This document shows, piece after piece, positions 1 to 8,047 of a stretch of DNA of 56,079 nt (position 1 is the stretch's first letter; each line of letters starts with the position of its first letter). Source of the stretch: Bacillota bacterium. GTDB taxonomy: Bacteria; Bacillota; Clostridia; Acetivibrionales; DTU013. Below the pieces are notes generated by a model, which was not told the DNA's origin, made no database searches, and was given only the letters and a program-made list of their open reading frames with translations. Made by a program: the position numbers and the translations under genes. The DNA lies in assembly GCA_023435925.1 (NCBI GenBank), contig JAEZLF010000125.1, positions 1-56,079 on the forward strand, given 5' to 3'.

Positions 1-742
1 TGCCTGATCGGATGAGAGCGTCAGCCTTTAACAAGCGCTTTTGAAGGATGTAGCTATGTACGGAGTAACCGGTTTGCTGCTTGAATTTGTGCATCAGGTG
101 GTATCTGCTGAGATAAAACTCAGATGCAAGCGCATCGATGGAAAGGTCTTCACTGATATTAGCGTTAATGTGCTCCAGGAGCTTTTGAATACACTCATCA
201 AAAACAATGTCGTGCATTTCGATCGTTCTGCCGGTTTCCAGTAATTCTCTGGTTAAAACAATCAACAGGTGCATGAATATGGAGTTTTTGAGAATAGCGG
301 TGCCGAATGCGCTGCCTTTGCAAGCATCCTCCAGCTTTGTCAGCAGAAGCTTCACATCCTTCAGTGCGATATTTTCGAGACGCAGCAGATTCTCATTCCT
401 TTCGTTTGTTAGTGCAAAGCAGGTAAATAGACTGCATTCGTCGCTATGTCTTTCAAGAAATCCGGGATTAATCCATATCACGATACGCTCATATAGAGCG
501 GTTGGATCAATGATCGGTCTATGTACCTGGCTGCTGCTGACGAATAGAACATCCCACGGCTTGAGTCTGTATGCTTTACCTTCAATCAAATAGGTGGCTG
601 TTCCGGATATGAAAATAATTATTTTGTTGAAATCGTGATAATGGTACTCAAAATGCATGTCTTTCATATCCTTTAAATGAAAAAAGGCAAAGTCACCTTC
701 CAGATAGCCTCTTTTTTGATCATGAAAATCAATCCGATCCAT
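1..742 (-). CDS. AraC-family transcriptional regulator, C-terminus cut by window edge
   Basis: 247 codons are visible, read right to left. Residues about 20-110 form an AraC-type cupin sensor domain rich in His and aromatic residues (FEYHYHDFNK, then KPWDVLFVSSSQVHRP). From about residue 196 the first helix-turn-helix of an AraC DNA-binding domain is clear (LSIDALASEFYLSRYHLMHK). The second helix-turn-helix lies beyond base 1. The ATG at 742 is preceded by AGAGGTG at an 8-base spacing. It is divergent from the EamA transporter at 889, so a local regulatory role is plausible but is an inference. Members of this family usually bind a sugar or another small effector; no effector can be assigned here. 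Confidence 0.85.
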   Translation of the reverse strand, partial: MDRIDFHDQKRGYLEGDFAFFHLKDMKDMHFEYHYHDFNKIIIFISGTATYLIEGKAYRLKPWDVLFVSSSQVHRPIIDPTALYERIVIWINPGFLERHSDECSLFTCFALTNERNENLLRLENIALKDVKLLLTKLEDACKGSAFGTAILKNSIFMHLLIVLTRELLETGRTIEMHDIVFDECIQKLLEHINANISEDLSIDALASEFYLSRYHLMHKFKQQTGYSVHSYILQKRLLKADALIRSG

Positions 743-804
743 GGCAAATGCACCTCTGCTTCTAGTATATTGCGCAGCCGACGGATGATGCACATTCACA
801 GCTT

Positions 805-843
805 TTGCAATATATCAAGCATGTTTGGCAATAAATATTGTAA
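805..843. promoter_or_regulatory. Inverted repeat between divergent AraC and EamA genes
   Basis: TTGCAATAT at 805-813 is matched by ATATTGTAA at 835-843, an inverted repeat in the 146-base divergent gap. It could be an operator for the AraC-type regulator, but AraC proteins often bind direct repeats, so this is weak. Nothing else was recognised in the gap. Confidence 0.25.
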
Positions 844-888
844 AAAGTTTACATACAATGAAAGCAGAGAGGGACGGTGAGGTGTACG

Positions 889-1842
889 ATGAAAATAGTC
901 AATTCCAATAACGCTTCTGCTTTCATGCTTCTAAATGCGATCCTGTGGGGTTCGTCATACATATGGTCAAAAATACTGCTGGGATATCTGCCATACTTCA
1001 CCATACTCGCAATTTTTTCGCTGGGAGGATTGGCTGTACTCACAGTGGCTTATCATAAACGAATCCGGACAATAGCCAGAAGAACGGTCCTAATCGGAAT
1101 GAGTATCGGTGGGTTTTCAATATTGAGCAATATTTTCTGCATGCTTGCGTTAAGGAGTACTTCCAGCTCGAATACTGCGTTTATTGTGCAGATGTCAGTG
1201 ATTATAACGCCTTTGCTCATGTCCGTGAAAGAGAAGAAATTCCCCGGGGGACGGGGTGTTTTCAGTACATTGGCAGCAATGGCAGGCTTGCTGTTTTTAA
1301 CATGTGATTTCAGCAATTTTACATTCAATCCGGGAGACTTGTTTGCACTGGCCAATGCACTGTTCTTCTCACTTTATCTTGCCTCCATGAAAATTTATGC
1401 CGGCAGGACAGACCCGGTGCAATTCACCTTTATGCAGCACGTAATAAGCTCTATTGTGTTTGTGAGTATGGCCTTTGGCTTTGAAGCACGGCAAATTGAT
1501 TTTGCGGGAGTTAACATGTTCGTAATAGCTGTTTTGGTACTCAGCATTGTCATATCGGTATCAACCATATTGATTCAATCCAGTGCCATCCAATTTATCA
1601 GGCCGGAGAAAGCGACGGTGATTTATACCATGGAGCCTGTCGCGGCAGCTGTGTTTGCCTGGCTGCTGCTTGGCGAAAGGCTTTCCGGAGCCAGGGCATT
1701 TACCGGATGCCTGTTGATTTTGATTGCCATTGCTGTTACATCCGGTGAAAAACGTGAGGCCGGTAGAAAGCGCAAAGTCGGAAAAATCGGAAGGCCGGTA
1801 TCCGGGTTTTATAGCATGGATAGCAAAGTACTTAACAAGTAG
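889..1842 (+). CDS. EamA/DMT-superfamily inner-membrane transporter
   Basis: 317 residues with about ten hydrophobic segments in two homologous halves, as in drug/metabolite exporters of the EamA (DUF6) family. The first half opens with NAILWGSSYIWSKILL, and the second half carries the typical EPVAAAVFAWLLLGE stretch near residue 255. The C-terminus is a basic cytoplasmic tail of about 30 residues (KREAGRKRKVGK). I chose the ATG at 889, which follows GAGGTG closely; a GTG at 877 would add four residues and cannot be excluded. The substrate is unknown: family members export amino acids, nucleosides or drugs. It is divergent from the AraC-type gene, which may control it. Confidence 0.85.
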   Translation: MKIVNSNNASAFMLLNAILWGSSYIWSKILLGYLPYFTILAIFSLGGLAVLTVAYHKRIRTIARRTVLIGMSIGGFSILSNIFCMLALRSTSSSNTAFIVQMSVIITPLLMSVKEKKFPGGRGVFSTLAAMAGLLFLTCDFSNFTFNPGDLFALANALFFSLYLASMKIYAGRTDPVQFTFMQHVISSIVFVSMAFGFEARQIDFAGVNMFVIAVLVLSIVISVSTILIQSSAIQFIRPEKATVIYTMEPVAAAVFAWLLLGERLSGARAFTGCLLILIAIAVTSGEKREAGRKRKVGKIGRPVSGFYSMDSKVLNK

Positions 1843-1919
1843 TACACAAATTCCATGAAGTCATGTAAAATAATCTTAAGCATTGTTGGGTCAAAAATAC
1901 AGATGTGGGGTAATTGACG

Positions 1920-2684
1920 ATGACCAAATTAATTTCATGGAATGTGAACGGCTTAAGAGCATGCCTGGGTAAAGGTTTTATGGACTTTTTTAAAGAAGCG
2001 GACGCCGATGTGGTGTGCCTGCAGGAAACCAAGCTTTCTGCCGGGCAGGTACAGCTGGAACTGGAAGGATACCGGCAATACTGGAATTACGCCGTCAGGA
2101 AGGGTTACTCTGGAACTGCTATTTTCACAAAACACAGCCCTTTAAGCGAGGCGTATGGTATTGGTATCGAGGAGCATGACAAGGAAGGCAGGGTTATTAC
2201 ACTTGAGTTTGAATCCTATTATCTTGTTACCGTATACTCACCCAATTCGCAGAACGAGCTCAAACGCCTGTCCTACAGAATGGAGTGGGAGGATGCATTC
2301 AGAAACTACCTTCTAAACCTGGATGCCCGAAAGCCTGTCATTGTTTGTGGTGACCTGAATGTGGCCCATAAGGAGATCGACCTGAAAAATCCGTCATCCA
2401 ACAGAAAGAATGCCGGCTTTAGTGATGAGGAGCGCGCCAAGTTTTCACAATTACTTGATGCAGGCTTTATTGACACCTATCGCTATTTCTATCCTGACAA
2501 GACAGGTGCCTATACCTGGTGGTCCTATATGTTCAACGCCCGCCAGAATAATGCAGGATGGCGTATCGACTATTTCTGCGTATCAGAACGCTTGAAGGGG
2601 TATTTGGCAGGGGCGGATATATGTGCGGAGGTGCTAGGCTCTGACCACTGCCCTGTGGAGCTCAGGCTTGATAAAATCCCATGA
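1920..2684 (+). CDS. exoA: Exodeoxyribonuclease III (AP endonuclease)
   Basis: 254 residues, the usual length for bacterial ExoA/Xth. It cuts DNA 5' of abasic sites and has 3'-5' exonuclease activity in base excision repair. The endonuclease/exonuclease/phosphatase fold markers are all present: SWNVNGLRA at residues 6-14, metal-binding Glu36 in LQETKLS, the GDLNVAH motif near 144-150, and the catalytic SDHCPVEL motif with Asp242-His243 near the end. I chose the ATG at 1920 because GTGGGG lies 9 bases upstream; the in-frame TTG at 1914 is too close to that site. The gene is convergent with the helicase gene, with 28 bases between the stops. Confidence 0.95.
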   Translation: MTKLISWNVNGLRACLGKGFMDFFKEADADVVCLQETKLSAGQVQLELEGYRQYWNYAVRKGYSGTAIFTKHSPLSEAYGIGIEEHDKEGRVITLEFESYYLVTVYSPNSQNELKRLSYRMEWEDAFRNYLLNLDARKPVIVCGDLNVAHKEIDLKNPSSNRKNAGFSDEERAKFSQLLDAGFIDTYRYFYPDKTGAYTWWSYMFNARQNNAGWRIDYFCVSERLKGYLAGADICAEVLGSDHCPVELRLDKIP

Positions 2685-2712
2685 TGCTGCGTTAAAGAGG
2701 TCTGCGGCGCTC

Positions 2713-5085
2713 TCAGCCCCAGAAATCATCCAGCACCTCAGAAAGCAGGCAGCCTTCCGATGCTCTCAATATAGGGCTCCATTCGGGCGGAAACAGATCT
2801 CTGTAAATTGGGTAGGAAAACCGCTCATCCAGCAGGACCACCACACCCATATCGTTTTCCGTCCGGATAACCCTGCCTGCTGCCTGCAATACCCGGTTTA
2901 ATCCGGGATACGTATAGGCATATTCAAATCCTGCACAGGACTGTTCATCAAAATGCCTTCTGATAATATTTCGCTCATTGCAGATCTGGGGAAGACCCAC
3001 CCCAACAATAATAGCCCCCGACAGCTTATCACCGGTCAGATCGATGCCCTCACCGAAGACACCGCCCATGACTGCAAAACCCACAAGGCTTGATTCACCA
3101 ATGCTTTCGAACTCGTCCAGAAATTCCTGCCTGGCAGCCTCTGACATTCCGGGAATCTGGTATAGCGTCCGGATACCTTCTTTCATTCCCATAAACCGGT
3201 AATATACCTCGTTGAGATAATCAAAAGAAGGAAAAAACGCCATGTAGTTGCCAACCCGGGAGGATGCGGTATCCAGAATGACTTCTGCTATTTTGTCGTA
3301 GGAGAACAGTCTTGTTTTATACCTTGTCGAAATGGTGTCGTCAACATATACACAAAGGTTCTCCGCAGGAAAGGGCGAGGAAAGCGCAAGCACGGAGGAA
3401 TCTCTGTCACCGCCCAGCATTCCTGTGAAGTATTCAATAGGAGAGAGAGTAGCAGAAAATAGAACGGTTGATTTTCCCTTATCCATAGCATTTCTTAAAA
3501 GCTTTGACGGGTCAACGCAAAAGAGCTTGATTTTAAAGTCTGCAGTGGATTTATCGTAGCAGGTGACATACTTGTCATCATAAAGCTCCAGAATTTTCAT
3601 AAAGGTCAGACAATGATAATAGGTTTCCAACAGCTCTTCTCTGAAGGAGATGGCCGGATTACGGGGGAGCAGGTTATCCAGATGGCCTGTGAAGCTCTCT
3701 AAAAGCGGATGCAGGTCTGCGGGCTGAACCCGCTTTACTCTATAAAATACTTTGCCCTCGTCATTTTCTTGCGCCAAGGACTTTGCTGCGCTCAGAAAGT
3801 ATTGATACAGCCGGTTTGTATCGTTGTATAGTTCAGGAATTTCTGCTTTCACCCTCTGTTTAAGTTCAAAAAACGCTCTCTTTGTAATCATGGCTGAAAA
3901 CATATCTCTTGCCCTGTCAACCAGATTATGAGCTTCGTCAATCAGGAAGCAGTAATCGCCCCGCTGCGTGAAAAATCTCTTGAGATAGACTCTGGGATCA
4001 AAGAGATAGTTGTAATCACATATTATTACATCGCACCACAGGGACAGATCGAGGGACAGCTCAAACGGGCAGACACTGTGCAGATGGGCATACTTCTCAA
4101 TTGTGAATCGGTCCAGAACGTCTTCGTTTAGTGCCTCAGCTACAGCCTTTTTTACCTTCCCGTAATAATTGATCGCATATTCGCAGCTTTCCGGATCACA
4201 GCCGGCGGTTTCACAAAGGCATATTTTTTCTTTAGCGGTAATCGTGAGGGACTTAAGCTTCAGCCCTTTGGCACGCATATCCTCCAGTGCTTTTTCGGCC
4301 AATGAGCGTGTGGTCGTCTTTGCGGTTAAATAAAAAATCTTTGAGGTAAGCCCATTTCCAAGTGCTTTGACTGCCGGATACAGTGTCGCGATTGTCTTTC
4401 CCGTTCCTGTCGGGGCCTGGGCAAATAGAATATCATTTGCTTTAATGGAACGATAAACTCTTTCCACAAATCTGCGTTGTCCCAGGCGATACCCGTCATA
4501 GGGGAAGTCAAGCTTTTCAATGGATTGATCTCTGTAATGGTTCCAATCGGTGATTCCATCCTGCCAGGCTAAGCATTCATTCGCCAGCGGCATGAAAAAT
4601 TCTTCAAGAGTGTCTATACTGTATATGTCAACAAAGGATTTTTCCCGTTTTTCATCCAGCTGATAATAGGTCAACCGGACCGCAACATAGTCCAGATTAT
4701 AAAGATAAGCGAACATAAATCCATAGCATTTGGCCTGAGCCCAATGCTGAGGATTGTAATCATGCTCGATCTGCTCCAGCGGCAATGTTGTAGTTTTAAT
4801 CTCATGTATGGTGATGCCGGAGGCATCCTTCAGCACACCATCCATTCGGCCGGTCACTTCAAGGATGATGCTCTTTCCTTCGAGCTGGTAGGATATGGGG
4901 ACCTCTGTCTCATAGATGGCTTCATCAGGCAAGGTGCTTTGGAGCGCTTTTCTAACGGTGGTGTGCCCTTTGGTGCCTTCTGCCGCTCTGGAAGAAGAGT
5001 AATTGCCGGAAGATAAATCGCCCGACTGCGGCATATATTCCAAAAGCTTTTGAACAGATATGGAAATGACTTTTTTTTCTTCCAT
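2713..5085 (-). CDS. DinG/XPD-type DNA helicase with N-terminal PD-(D/E)XK nuclease-like domain
   Basis: 790 residues. Residues about 40-140 show a RecB/Cas4-type nuclease core: TGRMDGVL (Asp near 80), HEIKTTT (Glu and Lys near 95) and the following HWAQAKCYGF (Gln and Tyr). The superfamily 2 helicase then starts with Walker A QAPTGTGKT near 222-230 and DEAH near 381. Between them are the cysteines expected to hold an iron-sulfur cluster (CLCETAGCDPESC near 286-298 and HSVC near 336). Motif VI is near the end (LQAAGRVIRTENDMG). XPD/DinG helicases unwind 5' to 3' and remove R-loops or forked structures. The ATG has AAAGG 8 bases upstream. It stands alone, divergent from engB. Nuclease activity is inferred from motifs only. 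Confidence 0.9.
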   Translation of the reverse strand: MEEKKVISISVQKLLEYMPQSGDLSSGNYSSSRAAEGTKGHTTVRKALQSTLPDEAIYETEVPISYQLEGKSIILEVTGRMDGVLKDASGITIHEIKTTTLPLEQIEHDYNPQHWAQAKCYGFMFAYLYNLDYVAVRLTYYQLDEKREKSFVDIYSIDTLEEFFMPLANECLAWQDGITDWNHYRDQSIEKLDFPYDGYRLGQRRFVERVYRSIKANDILFAQAPTGTGKTIATLYPAVKALGNGLTSKIFYLTAKTTTRSLAEKALEDMRAKGLKLKSLTITAKEKICLCETAGCDPESCEYAINYYGKVKKAVAEALNEDVLDRFTIEKYAHLHSVCPFELSLDLSLWCDVIICDYNYLFDPRVYLKRFFTQRGDYCFLIDEAHNLVDRARDMFSAMITKRAFFELKQRVKAEIPELYNDTNRLYQYFLSAAKSLAQENDEGKVFYRVKRVQPADLHPLLESFTGHLDNLLPRNPAISFREELLETYYHCLTFMKILELYDDKYVTCYDKSTADFKIKLFCVDPSKLLRNAMDKGKSTVLFSATLSPIEYFTGMLGGDRDSSVLALSSPFPAENLCVYVDDTISTRYKTRLFSYDKIAEVILDTASSRVGNYMAFFPSFDYLNEVYYRFMGMKEGIRTLYQIPGMSEAARQEFLDEFESIGESSLVGFAVMGGVFGEGIDLTGDKLSGAIIVGVGLPQICNERNIIRRHFDEQSCAGFEYAYTYPGLNRVLQAAGRVIRTENDMGVVVLLDERFSYPIYRDLFPPEWSPILRASEGCLLSEVLDDFWG

Positions 5086-5224
5086 GACCCGTGCCTTTCA
5101 CCATAAAGTTTAAAATCCGGATAACCGGGCAAAATTAAGTATAACATTTCCGGTACTTTATTTGAATAGGCGGAACACGATGCACGCCATATTATGTTTG
5201 TGAAACAGCATTTTATAGTGTAAA

Positions 5225-5285
5225 ATGTAAGGGGACACACCTCATCCTAAGAGGACAAGGGTCTGAGGAATGTCCCTTTTTACAT
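5225..5285. repeat. Long imperfect inverted repeat upstream of engB
   Basis: The left arm at 5225-5244 begins ATGTAAGGGGACA and ends CCTCA. The right arm at 5264-5285 begins TGAGG and ends TGTCCCTTTTTACAT. The arms pair over about 20 bases with a small bulge and enclose a 19-base loop. The element ends 9 bases before the engB ribosome binding site. It could be a small palindromic mobile relic (REP- or MITE-like) or a leader structure; no second copy is present in this window. Confidence 0.6.
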
Positions 5286-5308
5286 AGGGGATGAAAGGAG
5301 GAGGAGCT

Positions 5309-5947
5309 TTGGATTTAAATAAAGCAAGATATGAGCTTACTGCGGTAAAGCCCGAACAGTACCCTTCAGGGAATTTGCCCGAGATTACGCTTGTCGGCAG
5401 ATCCAATGTTGGAAAATCTACAATAATCAATACGCTCCTGAACAGGAGGAACCTGGCACGGGTATCATCGGAACCCGGAAAAACAAGGGGCATTAATTTT
5501 TATAATATAGACGATGTTTTATTTTTTGTTGATTTGCCCGGCTATGGTTATGCGAAAGTTTCAAAGCAGCAGAAGGGAACGTGGGGAGGAATTATTGAGA
5601 CTTACCTGAATTCACGTCACCAGCTGAAAATGGTGATGATGCTGGTTGATATCCGGCACGCTCCCAGCGAGGATGACAAAATGATGTACCGATGGATTTC
5701 GGAGCATGGGCTGCATCATTTCGTAGTGGCTACAAAAGCGGACAAAATATCAAGAGGTCAGGTACATGCCAGACTGCAGGAGATTAAAAAGGTCCTTGGT
5801 TTGAGTGATGAGATTACGTTAATTCCATATTCGTCAGAAACCAGACAGGGGAAGGACCAAATATGGAAGACAATCATTGCGGCTTTGGACGCCGGATCGC
5901 AGGAACCGGACGGGCAACCGGGGCAAGATGAGCAACAGGAGCAATAG
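5309..5947 (+). CDS. engB: Ribosome biogenesis GTP-binding protein EngB/YsxC
   Basis: 212 residues, near the family norm of about 195-200. This essential GTPase assists late assembly of the 50S subunit. G1 is GRSNVGKST near residue 30-38, the G2 region is TRGINFYN, G3 is DLPGYGYAK, and G4 is TKADK. The start is probably the TTG at 5309: the strong AAAGGAGGAGG site at 5294-5304 lies just before it, whereas the in-frame ATG at 5291 would place that site inside the coding region. The C-terminus carries a Gln/Glu/Asp-rich tail of about 17 residues that is not part of the GTPase fold. The glycosylase gene follows after one base and was probably co-transcribed. Confidence 0.95.
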   Translation: MDLNKARYELTAVKPEQYPSGNLPEITLVGRSNVGKSTIINTLLNRRNLARVSSEPGKTRGINFYNIDDVLFFVDLPGYGYAKVSKQQKGTWGGIIETYLNSRHQLKMVMMLVDIRHAPSEDDKMMYRWISEHGLHHFVVATKADKISRGQVHARLQEIKKVLGLSDEITLIPYSSETRQGKDQIWKTIIAALDAGSQEPDGQPGQDEQQEQ

Positions 5948-5948
5948 T

Positions 5949-6443
5949 ATGGCTGTTTATTCCTTTGAGCCCATTATAAATATCGACTGCAAAGTGTTGA
6001 TACTGGGAACAATGCCCGGGGTTATGTCACTGAAGAAGCAGCAGTATTACGGAAATGACCGGAATGCTTTCTGGTGGATTATCTATTCACTTTTTGGTCA
6101 GGAAGTTTCTGAAAGCTATGAAAACAGGAAGAGTTTTTTACTACAGCACAACATCGCATTGTGGGATGTGCTGAAGGCTTGTGAACGGGAAGGAAGCAGT
6201 GATAGCGACATAAGGGACCCAATCCCGAATGATTTTAAAGCATTGTATTTAAAGCACCCGAATATCGCCAGTGTCTGTTTTAACGGGGAACCGGCCCGCA
6301 GACTGTATAATCGTTATGTGGAAAAGCTGCGGCAGGGCGAAGCTTCTAAGGCTTTTTATAGCCTGCCGTCAACCAGCCCGGCATACACCATCAGCTTTCA
6401 GGAAAAACTGGAGAAATGGAAGCTGCTTTTACAGCTCCTTTAA
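5949..6443 (+). CDS. DNA-deoxyinosine glycosylase (uracil-DNA glycosylase superfamily)
   Basis: 164 residues. The N-terminal LILGTMPGVMSL motif, the early YYGNDRNAFW segment, and the late LPSTSPAY motif match the hypoxanthine-DNA glycosylase branch of the UDG superfamily, which removes deaminated adenine from DNA. The ATG at 5949 follows AGGAG by 7 bases and begins one base after the engB stop. An in-frame ATG at 5928 would overlap engB and lacks a good site. Together with exoA at 1920, which would process the abasic sites produced, the segment holds two steps of one base-excision pathway, though in separate transcripts. Family assignment rests on motif recall. Confidence 0.82.
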   Translation: MAVYSFEPIINIDCKVLILGTMPGVMSLKKQQYYGNDRNAFWWIIYSLFGQEVSESYENRKSFLLQHNIALWDVLKACEREGSSDSDIRDPIPNDFKALYLKHPNIASVCFNGEPARRLYNRYVEKLRQGEASKAFYSLPSTSPAYTISFQEKLEKWKLLLQLL

Positions 6444-6553
6444 ACTGTTACATTTTTTTAAGGATTCTGTAACCAAAAGTGAGCAATAATGGGTTATAAT
6501 AAATGATGTATAGGCAGGATAAAGATTGTTACGAATGAAAAGGGGGCACAGAT

Positions 6554-7117
6554 ATGAAACGCAGCTTTAAAGTTACAGCTGTTACCATGATATTACTGCT
6601 TGTTGTTTCGCTCAGTTTAAATATTGTATTCGCTGTTTCGCAAAATGCGGAACCCGGATCCGAACAGGACCCGATTGTCAGTAAGAGCTATGTGGATGCC
6701 GCAGTAGCGCAGCTGACAGCAAAAATCCAGCTGCTCCTTGAACAAAATGATGCTTTAAAAACCCAGAATGCTCAGCTGACATCCAGAATTGCAGCATCGG
6801 AGCAGGCTGTTAAAACATTACAGGAATCGGTGAAATCAGGAACACCTGCCGCGACAGGAAATACCGGAAACACAGGAAACACAGGGAGCACAGGAAATGC
6901 AGGCGGCAATGCTGCAGCTTCCATTGGCAAGGGTACCATCAACACGGCAGTTCTTAATGTACGTGCGCAGGCAAATACAACCTCGGCAATTGTTGGAAAG
7001 GCTGTTTCCGGAGAAACAGTGACCATCGTGTCAAAGAGCGGAGACTGGTATAAGATAACCAGAACCAATGGGAAATCAGGCTTTGTAATGGCTAAATTTG
7101 TGACGGTGAATAAATAA
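6554..7117 (+). CDS. Secreted protein with coiled coil and C-terminal bacterial SH3 domain
   Basis: 187 residues. Residues 1-27 are a signal peptide or signal anchor (basic MKRSFK then a hydrophobic run). Residues about 55-95 look like a coiled coil. Residues about 99-118 are a Gly/Asn/Thr linker with repeated GNT triplets. The last 60 residues form an SH3b (SH3_3) domain starting at AVLNVRAQANTTSAIVG and ending GFVMAKFVTV, which in this family binds peptidoglycan. The ATG has AGGGGG 8 bases upstream. A strong terminator follows at once, so this is a single-gene unit. No catalytic domain is present, so it is likely a cell-wall-attached accessory protein. Confidence 0.85.
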   Translation: MKRSFKVTAVTMILLLVVSLSLNIVFAVSQNAEPGSEQDPIVSKSYVDAAVAQLTAKIQLLLEQNDALKTQNAQLTSRIAASEQAVKTLQESVKSGTPAATGNTGNTGNTGSTGNAGGNAAASIGKGTINTAVLNVRAQANTTSAIVGKAVSGETVTIVSKSGDWYKITRTNGKSGFVMAKFVTVNK

Positions 7118-7132
7118 ACCATTAAAGAAAGC

Positions 7133-7178
7133 AAAAACATCACAAAGTGAAGCCTAAAGCTTCACTTTGATGTTTTTT
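7133..7178 (+). terminator. Rho-independent terminator after SH3 protein gene
   Basis: An almost perfect stem (AAAGTGAAGC, loop CTAAA, GCTTCACTTT) extends into flanking AAACATCA/TGATGTTT and ends in six T. It lies 16 bases after the stop codon. Confidence 0.9.
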
Positions 7179-7200
7179 AGCAGCTGAAAAGGATAAGCAG

Positions 7201-7268
7201 AGGCATAATTTAAAGTACAACGAAAGACATAATTTAAAGTACAGCTTAAGGCGTAATTCAGGGTACCG
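7201..7268. repeat. Degenerate 24-25 bp tandem repeat, about three units
   Basis: The word CATAATTTAAAGTACA occurs at 7204 and again at 7229, and a diverged third copy (CGTAATTCAGGGTACC) begins at 7252. The array sits between the terminator and the ribosome binding site of the DUF218 gene. Unlike the arrays described at 20.6, 32.3, 42.6, 50.3 and 55.4 kb, it does not include a gene's stop codon. Confidence 0.7.
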
Positions 7269-7297
7269 TTTATCAAATATTCGTATCGGAGGCAGTC

Positions 7298-7927
7298 TTG
7301 GCGGGTATCAAGGAAGCAAAAATCATTTCAAGAGTCAGAAAAGAATCCAAATGGAAGAGAATTGTAGTGATTTTACTGTCGGTCGCAATATTTCAGTTTG
7401 CGGCAGTGGAAATCCTGCTGATCTCCAGCGGAAAATCAGATGTGGAAGTAAGAACGGATTACCTGATCATTTTGGGAGCGGGTATTAAGGGAGAAACGCT
7501 GTCTCTTTCTTTATATGAACGACTCCTGGTTGGACTGGAATATCTGGAGAAATATCCGGATGCAAAAGTAATTGTTTCAGGCGGACAGGGCAGAGGTGAA
7601 GCGATTACGGAAGCGGAGGCCATGAGACGGTTTCTTGTTTCAAAGGGTATCGACAGCAGCAGAATCCTGATGGAAGACCGGGCAACCAGCACCATGGAGA
7701 ACTTTACTTACTCCAGACAGCTTGTTGAGCAAGTAACCGGACAGCCGCTCTCGGAAGTCACCTTTGTAACCAACAGCTTTCATATTTTTCGATCCAGAAT
7801 GCTTGCGGGAAGGAATGGACTCAAAGCCCATGCTTTATCCGGGAAAACACCGAAGCAGGTAGTAATTCAGACGTATTTCAGAGAATATTTCGCATTATTT
7901 AAATCATTGTTGGTAGACAGATTATAG
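7298..7927 (+). CDS. DUF218 (YdcF/SanA-like) membrane-anchored protein
   Basis: 209 residues. One N-terminal membrane segment (about 22-42) is followed by a DUF218 domain: DYLIILGAGI, then VIVSGGQGRGE, ITEAEAMRRFL, and EDRATSTMENF, where the acidic and Ser/Thr residues typical of the family are kept. Family members (SanA, YdcF, ElyC) act in envelope or peptidoglycan precursor metabolism, but the reaction is not established. The start is a TTG at 7298 with GGAGG 5 bases upstream; there is no ATG candidate nearby. It is followed by the HtrA protease gene after 120 bases, so the two may share an envelope-stress role (inference). Confidence 0.85.
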   Translation: MAGIKEAKIISRVRKESKWKRIVVILLSVAIFQFAAVEILLISSGKSDVEVRTDYLIILGAGIKGETLSLSLYERLLVGLEYLEKYPDAKVIVSGGQGRGEAITEAEAMRRFLVSKGIDSSRILMEDRATSTMENFTYSRQLVEQVTGQPLSEVTFVTNSFHIFRSRMLAGRNGLKAHALSGKTPKQVVIQTYFREYFALFKSLLVDRL

Positions 7928-8047
7928 AGAGCGAAACGCCTCATAATAATTAACAATTTGTTCAAATAAATTCTGAAAATTTGTAATAAAATCAGGGTAA
8001 CATTAAGTTGTAAAGAAAAAGGAATTATTTTTAAGGAGGTTTTCATT

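Noticed and set aside
5225..5290. T-box or other riboswitch before engB
   Set aside because: It is a simple inverted repeat with no T-box sequence, no antiterminator/terminator pair and no aptamer core that I recognise.
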